A stretch of 57,357 nt of DNA from Halorubrum lipolyticum DSM 21995 (lineage in GTDB: Archaea > Halobacteriota > Halobacteria > Halobacteriales > Haloferacaceae): assembly GCF_000337375.1 (NCBI RefSeq), contig NZ_AOJG01000019.1:1-57357 (forward strand), read 5' to 3'. The notes beneath the pieces are model-generated. The model was not told where the DNA came from, ran no database searches, and saw nothing but the letters and a program-made list of their open reading frames with translations. Positions 1-8,545 of the stretch are shown here, one piece after another. How positions within the stretch are numbered: position 1 is the stretch's first letter; each line of letters begins with the position of its first letter. The position numbers and the translations under genes are program-made.

Positions 1-36
1 CTTGCCAGCCCGCTCAGAGATGTGTATAAGAGACAG
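1..36 (+). other. Sequencing adapter (Nextera, Epicentre type) left on contig end
   Basis: Positions 18-36 are the 19-bp Tn5 mosaic end used by Nextera (AGATGTGTATAAGAGACAG). Positions 1-17 match the tail of the old 454-style Nextera adapter 2. This is synthetic DNA; genomic sequence begins at 37. Reading through it creates the well-known artefact peptide MCIRDR in frame with the first gene. Confidence 0.97.
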
Positions 37-37
37 G

Positions 38-1207
38 GACGAGCGAATCACGCAGAACTGGAACCCGATAGCCGCCGAGTACCGGCGCTACGGCACCTTC
101 ACGTCCCTGCTGTACGACCGGCTCGCGCTGATCGACGACGGAGAGGTGGTCCCGTGGCTCGCCGCCGACTGGGAGCGGGTCGGCGGCTCGGAGATCGAGA
201 TCTCGCTGCGAGAGGCCGACTGGCACGACGGGGAGCCCGTGACGGCCGAGGACGTCGCGTTCACCTACGAGTTCCTCCGAGACACCGCGATGGGAACGAC
301 CGACTCGCCGGTGCCGACGCCGGTGTTCCGCGGCCGCGTCTCGGCCGTCGAGGCGGCGACCGCGGTCGACGGGAACACGGTCCGACTGACGCTCGACGGC
401 GTCAACGACGCGGTCGGCGTGCGCGCCCTCCAAGTGCCGATCCTCCCGAAACACGTCTGGGAGGAGCGGACCGGCATGGCGACGATCGCCGGCCTCGAGT
501 TCGACGCGGAGACGACCGAGGCCGTGGTGACGAACAACGAGGACCCGATCGGGAGCGGGCCGGTGCGGTTCGTCGAGGCCGCCCCCGAGGAGTCGGTCGC
601 CTTCGAGCGCAACCCGGACCACTTCCTCGCGCGCGGGTCGGAGAGCGACGGATCGACCGACGACACGGACGGCGACGAGGCGGACCCGCTCGCGGCGATC
701 CCCGAGCGGTTCCGCGGGAAGCCGGCGTTCGACCGACTGGAGATCGAGGTGATGGGGTCGGACGTGGCGGCGGTGCAGACGGTCGGCGACGGGCGCGCTG
801 ACGCGACGGTCTCGAATCTCGGGCCGGACTCCGTCCCGCGGATCGGACGCGAGGCCGACGCGAGACTCGTCACGGGGCGGTCCGGCGGGTTCTACCACGT
901 CGGGTACAACACCCGGCGGGCGCCGCTGTCGAACCCCCGGTTCCGCGGGGTCCTCGCGTCGCTGATCGACAAGCGGACCCTCGTCGACACCGCGTTCGAC
1001 GGGTACGCCGAGGCCGCCGCCTCGCCGCTCGCCGCCACCCCGGAGTGGGTCCCCTCGGAGCTCCTGTGGGAGGACCGCGAGGCGGACCCCGTCCACCCGT
1101 TCGTCGGCGAGTCCGGGTCGCTCGACGCGGAGACGGCGCGCGATCGGCTCCGCGACGCGGGGTACCGGTTCGACGAAGAGGGACAGCTGCTCGCGCCGAA
1201 CACATGA
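38..1207 (+). CDS. ABC transporter solute-binding protein, family 5 (peptide/nickel type), 5'-truncated
   Basis: This is the C-terminal ~389 residues of an extracytoplasmic solute-binding protein of the DppA/OppA class, which captures peptides or similar solutes for an ABC importer. The order of blocks is typical: a YDRLALID-type segment, a WHDGEPVTAEDVAFTYEFL block, an early lobe, and a later GFYHVGYNTRRAPLSNPRFR block. The signal peptide and lipobox are missing because the contig starts inside the gene; residues before about codon 12 come from adapter. The protein ends shortly after a DRLRDAGYRFDEEG block, somewhat earlier than many family members. Its TGA overlaps the ATG of the next gene (ATGA), suggesting translational coupling. 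The rest of the transporter would lie upstream. The family is clear; the substrate is unknown. Confidence 0.85.
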   Translation, partial: DERITQNWNPIAAEYRRYGTFTSLLYDRLALIDDGEVVPWLAADWERVGGSEIEISLREADWHDGEPVTAEDVAFTYEFLRDTAMGTTDSPVPTPVFRGRVSAVEAATAVDGNTVRLTLDGVNDAVGVRALQVPILPKHVWEERTGMATIAGLEFDAETTEAVVTNNEDPIGSGPVRFVEAAPEESVAFERNPDHFLARGSESDGSTDDTDGDEADPLAAIPERFRGKPAFDRLEIEVMGSDVAAVQTVGDGRADATVSNLGPDSVPRIGREADARLVTGRSGGFYHVGYNTRRAPLSNPRFRGVLASLIDKRTLVDTAFDGYAEAAASPLAATPEWVPSELLWEDREADPVHPFVGESGSLDAETARDRLRDAGYRFDEEGQLLAPNT

Positions 1208-2040
1208 GCCCGCTCCTGTCCGTCGTGAGTTCACTCGCGTTGTGGGTTGGCTCGGCCCTGCTCGTCGCGAGCGTCGTCATCATCCGTCCGCGACGGCTGT
1301 ACGCGCTCTGGAACGGCCTCCGCGACCGGCTGTGGGAGATCCGGAGGGCGCTCGCCGGGCTCGTGGTGGTGCTGATCGCGAGCGCGATCGGGCGGGGCTC
1401 GCTCCAGACGGTCTCCGAGCTGTTCGGGCTCCAGCTGACGTGGGCCATCTACGCGTTGGAGGGGAACTTCGTCGCGTGGATCCAGGCGACGTTCGGCTCG
1501 CCCCAGCTGACGATGTACTTCGCGTCGGTGTACGTGTACGGGTACGTGTTCCTGCTCTCGTTCCCGTTCCTCGCGTACCTGGCCCTCCCGCGGACGACGA
1601 CGGTGGAACGGCTCGTCGTCGCGTACGCGCTCAACTACGCGATCGGGCTCGCGTTGTACACCGTCGTGTTCGCGTACGGGCCGCGCAACGTCATGCCCGA
1701 TCTGGTGACGTCGCTGCTGTTCACCCACAATCCGGAGTTCATGGCGCTGACGGGCGAGATAAACGAGCCCACGAACGTCTTCCCCTCGCTGCACACGTCG
1801 CTGTCGGTGACCGTGGGGACGTTCGCGGTCCTGACCCGGCGGGAGTACCCGCTCTGGACGCCGATCGCCGCGTGGCTCGCGACGAGCGTGGTGATCGCGA
1901 CGATGTACCTCGGGATCCACTGGCTCACGGACGTGGTCGCCGGGACCGCGCTCGCGCTCGGCGCCGTGTACCTGTCGTGCCGGCTGGTCGAGGAAGGAGA
2001 GACGGCGGGGGAGGTCGAAAACGGCGCCGGCGAGGAGTGA
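1204..2040 (+). CDS. PAP2-superfamily membrane protein, Aur1/inositolphosphotransferase-like
   Basis: A 278-residue integral membrane protein with about six hydrophobic segments. The PAP2 catalytic signatures are FPSLHTSLSV near residues 193-202 and GIHWLTDVVAG near 237-247, supplying the two histidines and the aspartate of the active site. The N-terminal KxxxxxxRP motif of classical phosphatases is not evident, which matches the PAP2_3/Aur1 branch that transfers phospho-head groups or dephosphorylates lipid phosphates. The start ATG overlaps the stop of the solute-binding protein gene by 4 nt. The tail is acidic, as usual in halophiles. The lipid substrate cannot be told from sequence; isoprenoid pyrophosphate or archaeal phosphoinositol lipids are both possible. 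Confidence 0.8.
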   Translation: MSPLLSVVSSLALWVGSALLVASVVIIRPRRLYALWNGLRDRLWEIRRALAGLVVVLIASAIGRGSLQTVSELFGLQLTWAIYALEGNFVAWIQATFGSPQLTMYFASVYVYGYVFLLSFPFLAYLALPRTTTVERLVVAYALNYAIGLALYTVVFAYGPRNVMPDLVTSLLFTHNPEFMALTGEINEPTNVFPSLHTSLSVTVGTFAVLTRREYPLWTPIAAWLATSVVIATMYLGIHWLTDVVAGTALALGAVYLSCRLVEEGETAGEVENGAGEE

Positions 2041-2065
2041 GCCGGCCCGCGGAGGAAAGCGGCTG

Positions 2066-2725
2066 TTACGCGCCTTCGACGAGCCGTTCGAGCTGTTCCG
2101 GCGGCACCGCCCCCCGAGCGGCGTGGCCGTCGTACGCGAACGTCGGGACGCCGGTGACCCCGCGCTCCCGCGCCGCGGTGAACAGGTCGGTGACGCGGTC
2201 GCGGAGGTCGTCGTCCCCGAGCGCCTCGTCGACGACGGCGGGGTCGAGCCCGTCCACGCGCTCCGCGATGTCGACGAGCACTTCTCGGTCGCCGATGTCC
2301 CGTCCGTCCCGCCACAGCGCGGCGAAGACCGCCTCGTCGAACGCGAGCCACGAGTCGGGCTCGGTCTCTCGGACGTGTACCGAGACGATCTGCGCCGGGA
2401 GCGAGTCCACGTCGGTCCGGAGCTCCTGGGCCATCTCGGCGTCGTACTCCTCTTGGAGGCGGCGGACGTTCTCGCGGGCCTGCGCGTAGTACTCCTCGTC
2501 TTTCCCGTCGTCGACCTCGTCGTCGATCTCGCCGTCCGGGCCGCGCTTGCCCGCTCGGAGGTCGAACGGGTGCCAGTCGATGTCGAGCGGCTCCTCGCGC
2601 GTCTCCTGATACCGCGCGAGCGACTGCCGCCCGAGGTAACAGAACGGGCAGACGTAGTCGGAGTAGACCGTGATCGACTCGGTCGCGTCGGGGGCCGGTG
2701 CGTCCGCGGCGTCGGTGTTCGACAT
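2066..2725 (-). CDS. DsbA-family thiol oxidoreductase (FrnE-like)
   Basis: A 219-residue thioredoxin-fold protein of the DsbA/FrnE (2-hydroxychromene-2-carboxylate isomerase-like) family. A redox motif CPFC sits near residue 24, after a YSDYVCPFC strand, and the cis-proline loop is TGVPTF near residue 190. A long acidic helical insertion lies between, as expected for the family. No signal peptide or membrane anchor is seen, so it probably works in the cytoplasm on protein or small-molecule thiols. The ATG at 2725 was chosen because the family homology begins just after it and the longer reading frame runs back into thiD. It is convergent with the PAP2 gene (25 nt gap) and divergent from thiD. 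Confidence 0.85.
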   Translation of the reverse strand: MSNTDAADAPAPDATESITVYSDYVCPFCYLGRQSLARYQETREEPLDIDWHPFDLRAGKRGPDGEIDDEVDDGKDEEYYAQARENVRRLQEEYDAEMAQELRTDVDSLPAQIVSVHVRETEPDSWLAFDEAVFAALWRDGRDIGDREVLVDIAERVDGLDPAVVDEALGDDDLRDRVTDLFTAARERGVTGVPTFAYDGHAARGAVPPEQLERLVEGA

Positions 2726-2778
2726 ACCGGCAGTTCGGCCGCGAGGGGCAAAGGCCGTTCGGCGGCGGCGATCGCCAT

Positions 2779-2788
2779 AATTTAAAAT
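2779..2788 (+). promoter_or_regulatory. TATA box of thiD
   Basis: AATTTAAAAT is centred about 28 nt before the thiD ATG at 2811, the spacing of a leaderless haloarchaeal transcript. Confidence 0.65.
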
Positions 2789-2810
2789 AAGCCAGTGGTA
2801 CCATTCGAGT

Positions 2811-3641
2811 ATGACACCCGCGCGCGAGCCCGTTTCGCCGCCCGTCGCGCTCTCGATCGCCGGAAGCGACTCCGGGGGTGGGGCGGGGATACAGGCCGAT
2901 TTAAAAGCGATGACCGCGCACGGCGTCTTCGGCACGTCGGTCGTGACGGCGACGACCGCCCAGAACACGCGGGGGGTCCGCGACGTGCACGCGGTGCCGT
3001 CGGGGCACGTCGCGAGCCAGTGCGACGCCGTCTTCGACGACTTCGACGTGAGCGCGGTCAAGACCGGGATGTTGGCCACGGCCGAGACGGTCGAGACGGT
3101 GACCGGACTGGTCGCGGCGGTCGAGGCTCCGATCGTCGTCGACCCGGTGATGGTCGCGGCGAGCGGCGACCGCCTGCTGTCGCCCGAGGCGGAGACCGCC
3201 TACGAGGGGCTGATCGAGGCGGCGACGCTCGTCACGCCCAACGCCGACGAGGCCGAGGTGCTGGTCGACGCCCCTGTCGAGGCGCCGGCCGACGCCGAGC
3301 GCGCCGGGCGAGAGCTGGTCGCGGTCGGCGCCGACGCAGCGCTTATAAAAGGCGGCCACCTCGGCGACGGGGAGCGCGTGACCGACACGCTCGTTGTTGG
3401 AGGCGAGGAGGGAGAGGCAACCGCGCTTCGGTTCGAGAACCCGCGCGTCGCGACCGAGGCGACCCACGGCTCCGGCTGCGCGCTGTCGAGCGCGGTCGCC
3501 GCCCGGCTGGCGCGCGGCGAGCCCCTCCGCGAGGCGGTCGCCGCCGCGGTCGACGGGATGGGACCCGCGATCCGGCGCGGCTACGACGTGGGCGAGGGAC
3601 CCGGCGCGGTGAACCCGACGGCGTTCGACGGGGGCGCGTAG
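2811..3641 (+). CDS. thiD: Hydroxymethylpyrimidine/phosphomethylpyrimidine kinase
   Basis: A 276-residue ribokinase-fold enzyme that phosphorylates HMP and then HMP-phosphate in the pyrimidine branch of thiamine synthesis. Visible hallmarks are [18 protein letters not shown] at residues 15-32, AVKTGMLA near 83, a VDPVMVA strand near 108, TPNADEA near 143 and the anion-hole/catalytic [10 protein letters not shown] near 221. Length fits a stand-alone ThiD; no ThiN domain is fused to it, unlike some archaeal homologues. A TATA box at 2779-2788 predicts a leaderless message. No thiamine riboswitch was seen upstream, and no other thiamine gene is adjacent. It is convergent with the ZIP transporter gene, 14 nt away. 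Confidence 0.95.
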   Translation: MTPAREPVSPPVALSIAGSDSGGGAGIQADLKAMTAHGVFGTSVVTATTAQNTRGVRDVHAVPSGHVASQCDAVFDDFDVSAVKTGMLATAETVETVTGLVAAVEAPIVVDPVMVAASGDRLLSPEAETAYEGLIEAATLVTPNADEAEVLVDAPVEAPADAERAGRELVAVGADAALIKGGHLGDGERVTDTLVVGGEEGEATALRFENPRVATEATHGSGCALSSAVAARLARGEPLREAVAAAVDGMGPAIRRGYDVGEGPGAVNPTAFDGGA

Positions 3642-3655
3642 GGGCTCGTCTCCGG

Positions 3656-4453
3656 TCAGACGAAGTTGAGCGGGACCATCAACAGGACGCCGAGCCCGAT
3701 CCCGCCGGCGAGCACCGGCTTGCCGCCGCCGGGCAGGTCCCTCCCGGTTTCGAGCGCCTCGGGGATGAACTCGGAGAGGACGAGGTAGATCATCGCGCCG
3801 GCGGCGAAGCCGAAGCCGTACGGGAGGAACTCGCGGGCGTAGCGGACGAACGCGAACGCGACGACCGCGCCGATCGGCTGGGGCAGGCTGGAGAACACCG
3901 ACCACCACACCATCTTCCACTTCGAGACGCCCATCGACCGCAGCGGGATGGAGATGGCGGTCCCCTCGGGCACGTTGTGGATCGAGATCGCGAGGGTCAT
4001 GAACACCGCCAGAAGCGGGACCGTGAACCCGAACAGCTGGGTGCCGCCCTCCAGCCCGAGGTCCGCGAAGGAGACGCCGACCGCGATCCCCTCCGGGAAG
4101 CTGTGAACGGTCAGCACGCCGAGGATCAGGACGAGCTTCTTGAAGTCGGCCTCCTCGTACTCCTGCGGGTCGATCTCGGCGTCCATCAGCACGTCGTGCG
4201 CGAGGACGACGAGGACCACGCCGGCGAGCATCCCGATCCCGATCTCCGCGGGCGTCCCCTCGGCGAGCCCCTCGTTGACGAGTCCGAACAGCGACGCCGC
4301 CACCATGATCCCGGACGCGAACCCCCACAGCGCCACGTTACCGCGGTCGCTGATCGAGTCGAAAAAGAAGAACGGGAGCGCGCCGACGCCGGTCGCGAGG
4401 GCCGTGATCAGCCCCGCGACGAAGACGAACGCGAACGCGTCGAGTGCGACCAT
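3656..4453 (-). CDS. ZIP-family divalent metal transporter (GufA/ZupT-like)
   Basis: A 265-residue membrane protein with about eight hydrophobic helices. The two metal-binding signatures of ZIP transporters are present: HSFPEG near residue 118 and HNVPEG near 161. The family moves Zn2+, Fe2+ or Mn2+ into the cytoplasm. A charged cytoplasmic loop (DAEIDPQEYEEADFKK) lies between helices 3 and 4. ATG at 4453 is preferred over an in-frame GTG at 4480, because a TATA box at 4479-4486 lies right on that GTG and is 26-33 nt from the ATG. The gene stands alone, convergent with thiD. Metal specificity cannot be read from sequence. Confidence 0.9.
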   Translation of the reverse strand: MVALDAFAFVFVAGLITALATGVGALPFFFFDSISDRGNVALWGFASGIMVAASLFGLVNEGLAEGTPAEIGIGMLAGVVLVVLAHDVLMDAEIDPQEYEEADFKKLVLILGVLTVHSFPEGIAVGVSFADLGLEGGTQLFGFTVPLLAVFMTLAISIHNVPEGTAISIPLRSMGVSKWKMVWWSVFSSLPQPIGAVVAFAFVRYAREFLPYGFGFAAGAMIYLVLSEFIPEALETGRDLPGGGKPVLAGGIGLGVLLMVPLNFV

Positions 4454-4478
4454 ACGTTCGGCGGTTCGATCGGCCGAC

Positions 4479-4486
4479 ACTTAACG
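4479..4486 (-). promoter_or_regulatory. TATA box of ZIP transporter gene
   Basis: GTTAAGTG on the minus strand lies about 29 nt upstream of the ATG at 4453. It overlaps the alternative GTG start and so argues against it. Confidence 0.5.
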
Positions 4487-4527
4487 ATCGTGGAGGGGTC
4501 ACGCAAGTCCGCGGACGATCCCGAAGA

Positions 4528-5202
4528 TCAGGCGAACAGAAGCAGCGCGGCCGACAGCAGCAGCACCGCCAGTTTCGCCCCGAGCGGAGGGCGACGAGCC
4601 CGCGACCGAACCGGAGGCGCCGTCCGAATCGGTTTCGGGCGAAGCGGCTTCGGGCGAAGCGTTCTGGGCTCGGATGCGCCGTCGTCGGCGGTCGGTTCCG
4701 CGACCGAGCCGTCGCGATCGAGGACGCCGCTAGCCGGGACCCACGCCGCGAGCGCGCCGAGCAGGAGCGTCGACGCGAGGGCGGGGTCGGTCGAGGCGAT
4801 GTCGTCGGTTGGGGCGAGGTCGTCGGTTGGGGTGGGGTCATCGTCCGAGTCGCTCGGCGGTTCCTCGGCCGCCGCGGTCACCGCCCCCCGTTCGTCCCGG
4901 TCGCGGACGATCGACCAGACCTCCGTGACGGCGAGCAGGCCGAACGGGAGCAGCACCAGCGCGACGAATCCGGCCTGCGTGCCCGCGAACCGGATCACGT
5001 ACCCGATGTACGGGACCGTCAACGCCACTGCGCCGACGAGGTTCGCCGCGGGGACGAGCCCGGGGTCCGGTCCCTCGTTGGCGTCGCCCCGCGTCTCGAA
5101 GGCGAGGCCGCCGCTCTCGTCGACGACGTCGATCACGCGGTGCGTCACCGGCACGTCGCTCGTGCCGCGAGCGAACGTGAGCACTCGCAGGGACGACCGC
5201 AC
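4528..5202 (-). CDS. S26 signal peptidase homologue, N-terminally truncated (possible pseudogene)
   Basis: The first ~100 residues match the C-terminal half of archaeal type I signal peptidases. VLTF, then VTHRVIDVV (with the histidine general base), FETRGDANEGPDP, and an NLVGAVALTVPYIGYVI block followed by a hydrophobic helix (GFVALVLLPFGLLAV). The N-terminal membrane anchor and the GSMEPT-type block with the catalytic serine are absent. Only 41 nt separate the GTG start from mutS, so the missing part cannot lie upstream. The rest is a Ser/Thr/Asp-rich linker, a basic-proline stretch (RPKPLRPKP) and a C-terminal hydrophobic helix. No TATA box has correct spacing for the GTG at 5202. Expected activity is nil; it is a decayed gene or an inactive paralogue. 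Confidence 0.6.
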   Translation of the reverse strand: MRSSLRVLTFARGTSDVPVTHRVIDVVDESGGLAFETRGDANEGPDPGLVPAANLVGAVALTVPYIGYVIRFAGTQAGFVALVLLPFGLLAVTEVWSIVRDRDERGAVTAAAEEPPSDSDDDPTPTDDLAPTDDIASTDPALASTLLLGALAAWVPASGVLDRDGSVAEPTADDGASEPRTLRPKPLRPKPIRTAPPVRSRARRPPLGAKLAVLLLSAALLLFA

Positions 5203-5211
5203 ACCCGTAGG

Positions 5212-5219
5212 GTTTTACC
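5212..5219 (+). promoter_or_regulatory. TATA box of mutS
   Basis: GTTTTACC lies about 28 nt before the mutS ATG at 5244. The element is part of a palindrome-like GGGTTTTACCC facing both ways, but on the minus strand it is only 10-17 nt from the GTG at 5202. Confidence 0.5.
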
Positions 5220-5243
5220 CGCCGACGGCGGGAGTACGGGTAT

Positions 5244-8036
5244 ATGCCAACGGGGATCGTCGGGGAGTTCCTCGATCTCAAGGCGGAGACCGACGCGGAC
5301 GTTCTCGCCATGCAGTGCGGCGACTTCTACGAGTTCTTCGCGGACGACGCCGAACTGGTCGCCGACGAGCTGGACCTGACCGTCTCACAGAAGTCCTCGC
5401 ACGGCTCGTCGTACCCGATGGCGGGCGTGCCCCTCTCCGAGCTGACACCGTACATGAAGGCGCTCGTCGAGCGCGGCTACCGGGTCGCGGTCGCCGACCA
5501 GTACGAGACGGACGACGGCCACGCCCGCGAGATCACTCGGGTCGTCACGCCCGGTACCCTCCTCGAAACCGCCGACGACGACGCGCGGTACCTCGCGGCG
5601 GTCGTCCGCGAGGGGAACGACCGCGGGCGGTCCGCGGGCGCGTCGGCGACCGACGGCGACGCCGGCGGCCCCTACGGGCTCGCGCTCGCCGACGTGACCA
5701 CGGGTCGGTTCCTCGTCACCGAAGTCGAGACCGCCGGCGACCTCCGCGCGGAGCTGTACCGCTTCGACCCCGCGGAGGTCCTCCCGGGGCCGCGCGTCCG
5801 CAACGACGACGAACTGCTCGGGGCAGTCCGCGAGGACCTGTCGGGGTCCGTCTCCGTCTTCGACGCCGAGTCGTTCGCGCCGGGGCGCGCGACGCACGCG
5901 GTCCGCGAGCAGTTCGGCCGAGAGACGGCCGACAGCGTCGGGATCGACTCCGAGCTTGCGATGCGCGCGGCGGGCGCGGTCCTCGGCTACGTCGAGGAGA
6001 CCGGCGCCGGCGTGCTGGCGTCGATCACCCGGCTCACCGCCTACGGCGACGACGACCACGTCGCCGTCGACGCCACGACCCAGCGCAACCTCGAGCTCAC
6101 CGAGACGATGCGCGGCGAGAGCGAGGGCTCGCTGTTCGAGACGGTCGACCGCACCGTCACCGCCGCGGGGGGGCGACTCCTTCGAGAGTGGCTCACCCGA
6201 CCGCGGCGAGACGGCGCGGAGCTGACCCGCCGGCTCGACGCGGTGGAGGCGCTCGCGTCGGCGGCGCTCGCGCGCGACCGCCTGCGCGAGACGCTCGGCG
6301 ACGCGTACGACCTCGAGCGGCTGGCCGCGCGGGCGACGAGCGGGAGCGCGGGCGCCCGGGAGCTGCTCTCGGTGCGGGACTCGCTCGCGTTAGTGCCCGC
6401 GCTCGCCGACGCCGTGTCCGGGACCGCGCTCGCCGACTCCCCGGTCGCGGCGGTCCTCGACCGGATCGACCGCGAGCGCGCCGCGACCCTCCACGACGAG
6501 CTCGCGGCCGCGCTCGCGGAGGACCCGCCGAAGGCGAAGACGCAGGGCGGGCTGCTCCGCGAGGGGTACGACGACGAGCTCGACGAGCTGATCGCGAGCC
6601 ACGAGGAGGCGGCCGAGTGGCTCGACACGCTCGCGGAGCGCGAGAAGCGGCAGTACGGGCTGAGCCACGTCACCGTCGACCGCAACAAGACGGACGGCTA
6701 CTACATTCAGGTCGGCAAGTCGGTCGCAGACCAGGTGCCCGAACACTACCGCGAGATCAAGACGCTGAAGAACTCGAAGCGGTTCGTCACCGACGAGTTG
6801 GAAGAGCGGGAGCGCGAGGTGCTCCGGCTGGAGGAGGCGCGCGGCGAGCTGGAGTACGAGCTGTTCGAGGCGCTCCGCGAGCGGGTCGCCGCCGACGCCG
6901 AGCTGCTGCAGGACGTGGGGCGCGCGGTCGCCGAGATCGACGCGCTCGCGTCGCTGGCGACCCACGCCGCCGGCAACGACTGGACGCGTCCCGAGCTCAC
7001 CGACGAGCGCCGGCTCGACGTGGAGGCCGGGCGCCACCCCGTCGTCGAGCGGACGACCGACTTCGTGCCGAACGACCTCCGGCTCGACGGGGAGCGCGGC
7101 TTCCTGATCGTCACCGGGCCGAACATGAGCGGGAAGTCGACGTACATGCGGCAGGCGGCGCTGATCCAACTGCTCGCGCAGGCGGGGTCGTTCGTCCCCG
7201 CACGGTCGGCCACCGTCGGGCTCGTCGACGGGATCTACACCCGCGTCGGCGCGCTCGACGAGCTGGCGCAGGGTCGGTCGACGTTCATGGTCGAGATGCA
7301 GGAGCTGTCGAACATCCTCCACTCGGCGACCGAGGAGTCGCTCGTCATCCTCGACGAGGTCGGGCGCGGCACCGCCACCTACGACGGGATCTCGATCGCG
7401 TGGGCCGCGACGGAATATTTGCATAACGAGGTGCGCGCGCGCACCCTCTTCGCCACCCACTACCACGAGCTGACGACGCTGGCCGACCACCTCCCCCGCG
7501 TCGCCAACGTCCACGTCGCCGTCGACGAGCGCGACGGGGAGGTGACGTTCCTCCGGACCGTCCGCGACGGCCCGACGAACCGGTCGTACGGCGTCCACGT
7601 CGCAGACCTCGCGGGCGTCCCGGAGCCGGTCGTCTCCCGCGCCGACACGGTCCTTGACCGGCTCCGCGAGGAGAAGGCGATCGAGGCGAAGGGCGGGGGG
7701 CGGGACGACGGAGCGGCCGCCGGGAGAGACGCAGCCGACGGCGACACGAGACAGGTCGTCTTCGACCTCTCGTCCGGGTCGTTCGCGGGCGAGGGCCGAA
7801 AAGCATCAGAGACCCGGAGCGATGTCGAAACCGCGACGAACGGTGCTCGATCGACGGAGTCCGAGGCGGTCGGAGCGAAGCAGAGTGAGCCGGAGGCGAC
7901 CGAACCGAGCGGTCTCGATCCGGAGACCGAGGCCGTGCTCGCGGAGCTGGCCGACGTCGACGTCGCGGCGACCGCGCCGGTGGAGTTGCTGTCGCGGGTC
8001 CAAGAGTGGCAAGAGCGGCTCGACGGGAACCGCTGA
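5244..8036 (+). CDS. mutS: DNA mismatch repair protein MutS (MutS1 type)
   Basis: A 930-residue mismatch-recognition ATPase. The N-terminal domain carries GDFYEFF (F28-x-E30), the phenylalanine wedge and glutamate that contact mispairs, so this is a true MutS1 and not a MutS2/MutS5 form. Connector, lever (about residues 270-560) and clamp regions follow. The ATPase domain has Walker A TGPNMSGKST near 623-632, ILDEVGRGT (Walker B/D-loop) near 697 and FATHYHEL near 735. After about residue 800 comes a low-complexity Ser/Thr/Glu-rich linker and then a short conserved C-terminal helix (LSRVQEWQERLDG). MutL is not in this window. A TATA box at 5212-5219 predicts a leaderless transcript. Confidence 0.97.
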   Translation: MPTGIVGEFLDLKAETDADVLAMQCGDFYEFFADDAELVADELDLTVSQKSSHGSSYPMAGVPLSELTPYMKALVERGYRVAVADQYETDDGHAREITRVVTPGTLLETADDDARYLAAVVREGNDRGRSAGASATDGDAGGPYGLALADVTTGRFLVTEVETAGDLRAELYRFDPAEVLPGPRVRNDDELLGAVREDLSGSVSVFDAESFAPGRATHAVREQFGRETADSVGIDSELAMRAAGAVLGYVEETGAGVLASITRLTAYGDDDHVAVDATTQRNLELTETMRGESEGSLFETVDRTVTAAGGRLLREWLTRPRRDGAELTRRLDAVEALASAALARDRLRETLGDAYDLERLAARATSGSAGARELLSVRDSLALVPALADAVSGTALADSPVAAVLDRIDRERAATLHDELAAALAEDPPKAKTQGGLLREGYDDELDELIASHEEAAEWLDTLAEREKRQYGLSHVTVDRNKTDGYYIQVGKSVADQVPEHYREIKTLKNSKRFVTDELEEREREVLRLEEARGELEYELFEALRERVAADAELLQDVGRAVAEIDALASLATHAAGNDWTRPELTDERRLDVEAGRHPVVERTTDFVPNDLRLDGERGFLIVTGPNMSGKSTYMRQAALIQLLAQAGSFVPARSATVGLVDGIYTRVGALDELAQGRSTFMVEMQELSNILHSATEESLVILDEVGRGTATYDGISIAWAATEYLHNEVRARTLFATHYHELTTLADHLPRVANVHVAVDERDGEVTFLRTVRDGPTNRSYGVHVADLAGVPEPVVSRADTVLDRLREEKAIEAKGGGRDDGAAAGRDAADGDTRQVVFDLSSGSFAGEGRKASETRSDVETATNGARSTESEAVGAKQSEPEATEPSGLDPETEAVLAELADVDVAATAPVELLSRVQEWQERLDGNR

Positions 8037-8087
8037 CGACCGGCGAGAGGGGGACTACCGACGACGGGCACGACGGAGCGTCTGACG

Positions 8088-8096
8088 TAAGAACTA
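8088..8096 (+). promoter_or_regulatory. Probable TATA box of sepF
   Basis: TAAGAACTA sits about 31 nt upstream of the ATG at 8123. Confidence 0.4.
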
Positions 8097-8122
8097 ATGT
8101 CCGACCTCGTCGTTTACTGCGT

Positions 8123-8473
8123 ATGGGTATTATGAGCAAGATCCTCGGCGGCGGCGGAAATCGCTCCGTCGACGACTACGTCGAGCTCGACCTCGACGAC
8201 TTCGCCGAGGCGCACGCCGACACGGGGATGCAGGTACACATCGCGGAGATCGGCGACCAGGGCGACGTGATCCCGATCAAAGACGCCGTCTACGACGGCG
8301 ACTTCGTCATCGCGGACATCACCAGGCACTCCACGTCGGACCGCACGGTCGAACACATCATCGACGAGCTGCGACAGGTCGCCCAGGAGGTCGACGGCGA
8401 CATCGTTCAGAAGGGCGACGACCAGATCGTCATCACGCCGACCGGCGTGGGCATCTCGCGCGAGAAACTGTAG
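8123..8473 (+). CDS. sepF: Cell division protein SepF
   Basis: A 116-residue protein of the archaeal SepF family, the membrane anchor and assembly partner of FtsZ. An N-terminal hydrophobic MGIMSKILGGGG segment fits the membrane-binding amphipathic helix. The core, from YVELDLDDF to the C-terminus, is the SepF beta-alpha-beta fold (VHIAEIGDQGDVIPIKDAVYDGDFVI, then TVEHIIDELRQVAQEVDGDIVQKG and IVITPTGVGIS). Two in-frame starts exist, 8123 and 8132; 8123 is used because both the membrane segment and TATA spacing fit. It stands between mutS and azf in the same direction, with its own promoter. Confidence 0.93.
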   Translation: MGIMSKILGGGGNRSVDDYVELDLDDFAEAHADTGMQVHIAEIGDQGDVIPIKDAVYDGDFVIADITRHSTSDRTVEHIIDELRQVAQEVDGDIVQKGDDQIVITPTGVGISREKL

Positions 8474-8511
8474 GATATCCGGCCTCCCGCCGAATCGCGA
8501 CCGAACCGTGG

Positions 8512-8519
8512 CATATATG
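8512..8519 (+). promoter_or_regulatory. TATA box of azf
   Basis: CATATATG is about 30 nt before the ATG at 8546, giving a leaderless message. Confidence 0.6.
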
Positions 8520-8545
8520 CCCGTCTCGCGCCCACGTACGACCGA

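Noticed and set aside
4454-4480. Upstream GTG start for the ZIP transporter
   Set aside because: It lies on the TATA box that spaces correctly to the ATG at 4453.
2795-7426. A 1543-codon open frame on the plus strand
   Set aside because: It is an Arg/Gly/Pro-rich shadow running across thiD, the ZIP gene and mutS in the wrong frame; those genes carry clear family motifs.
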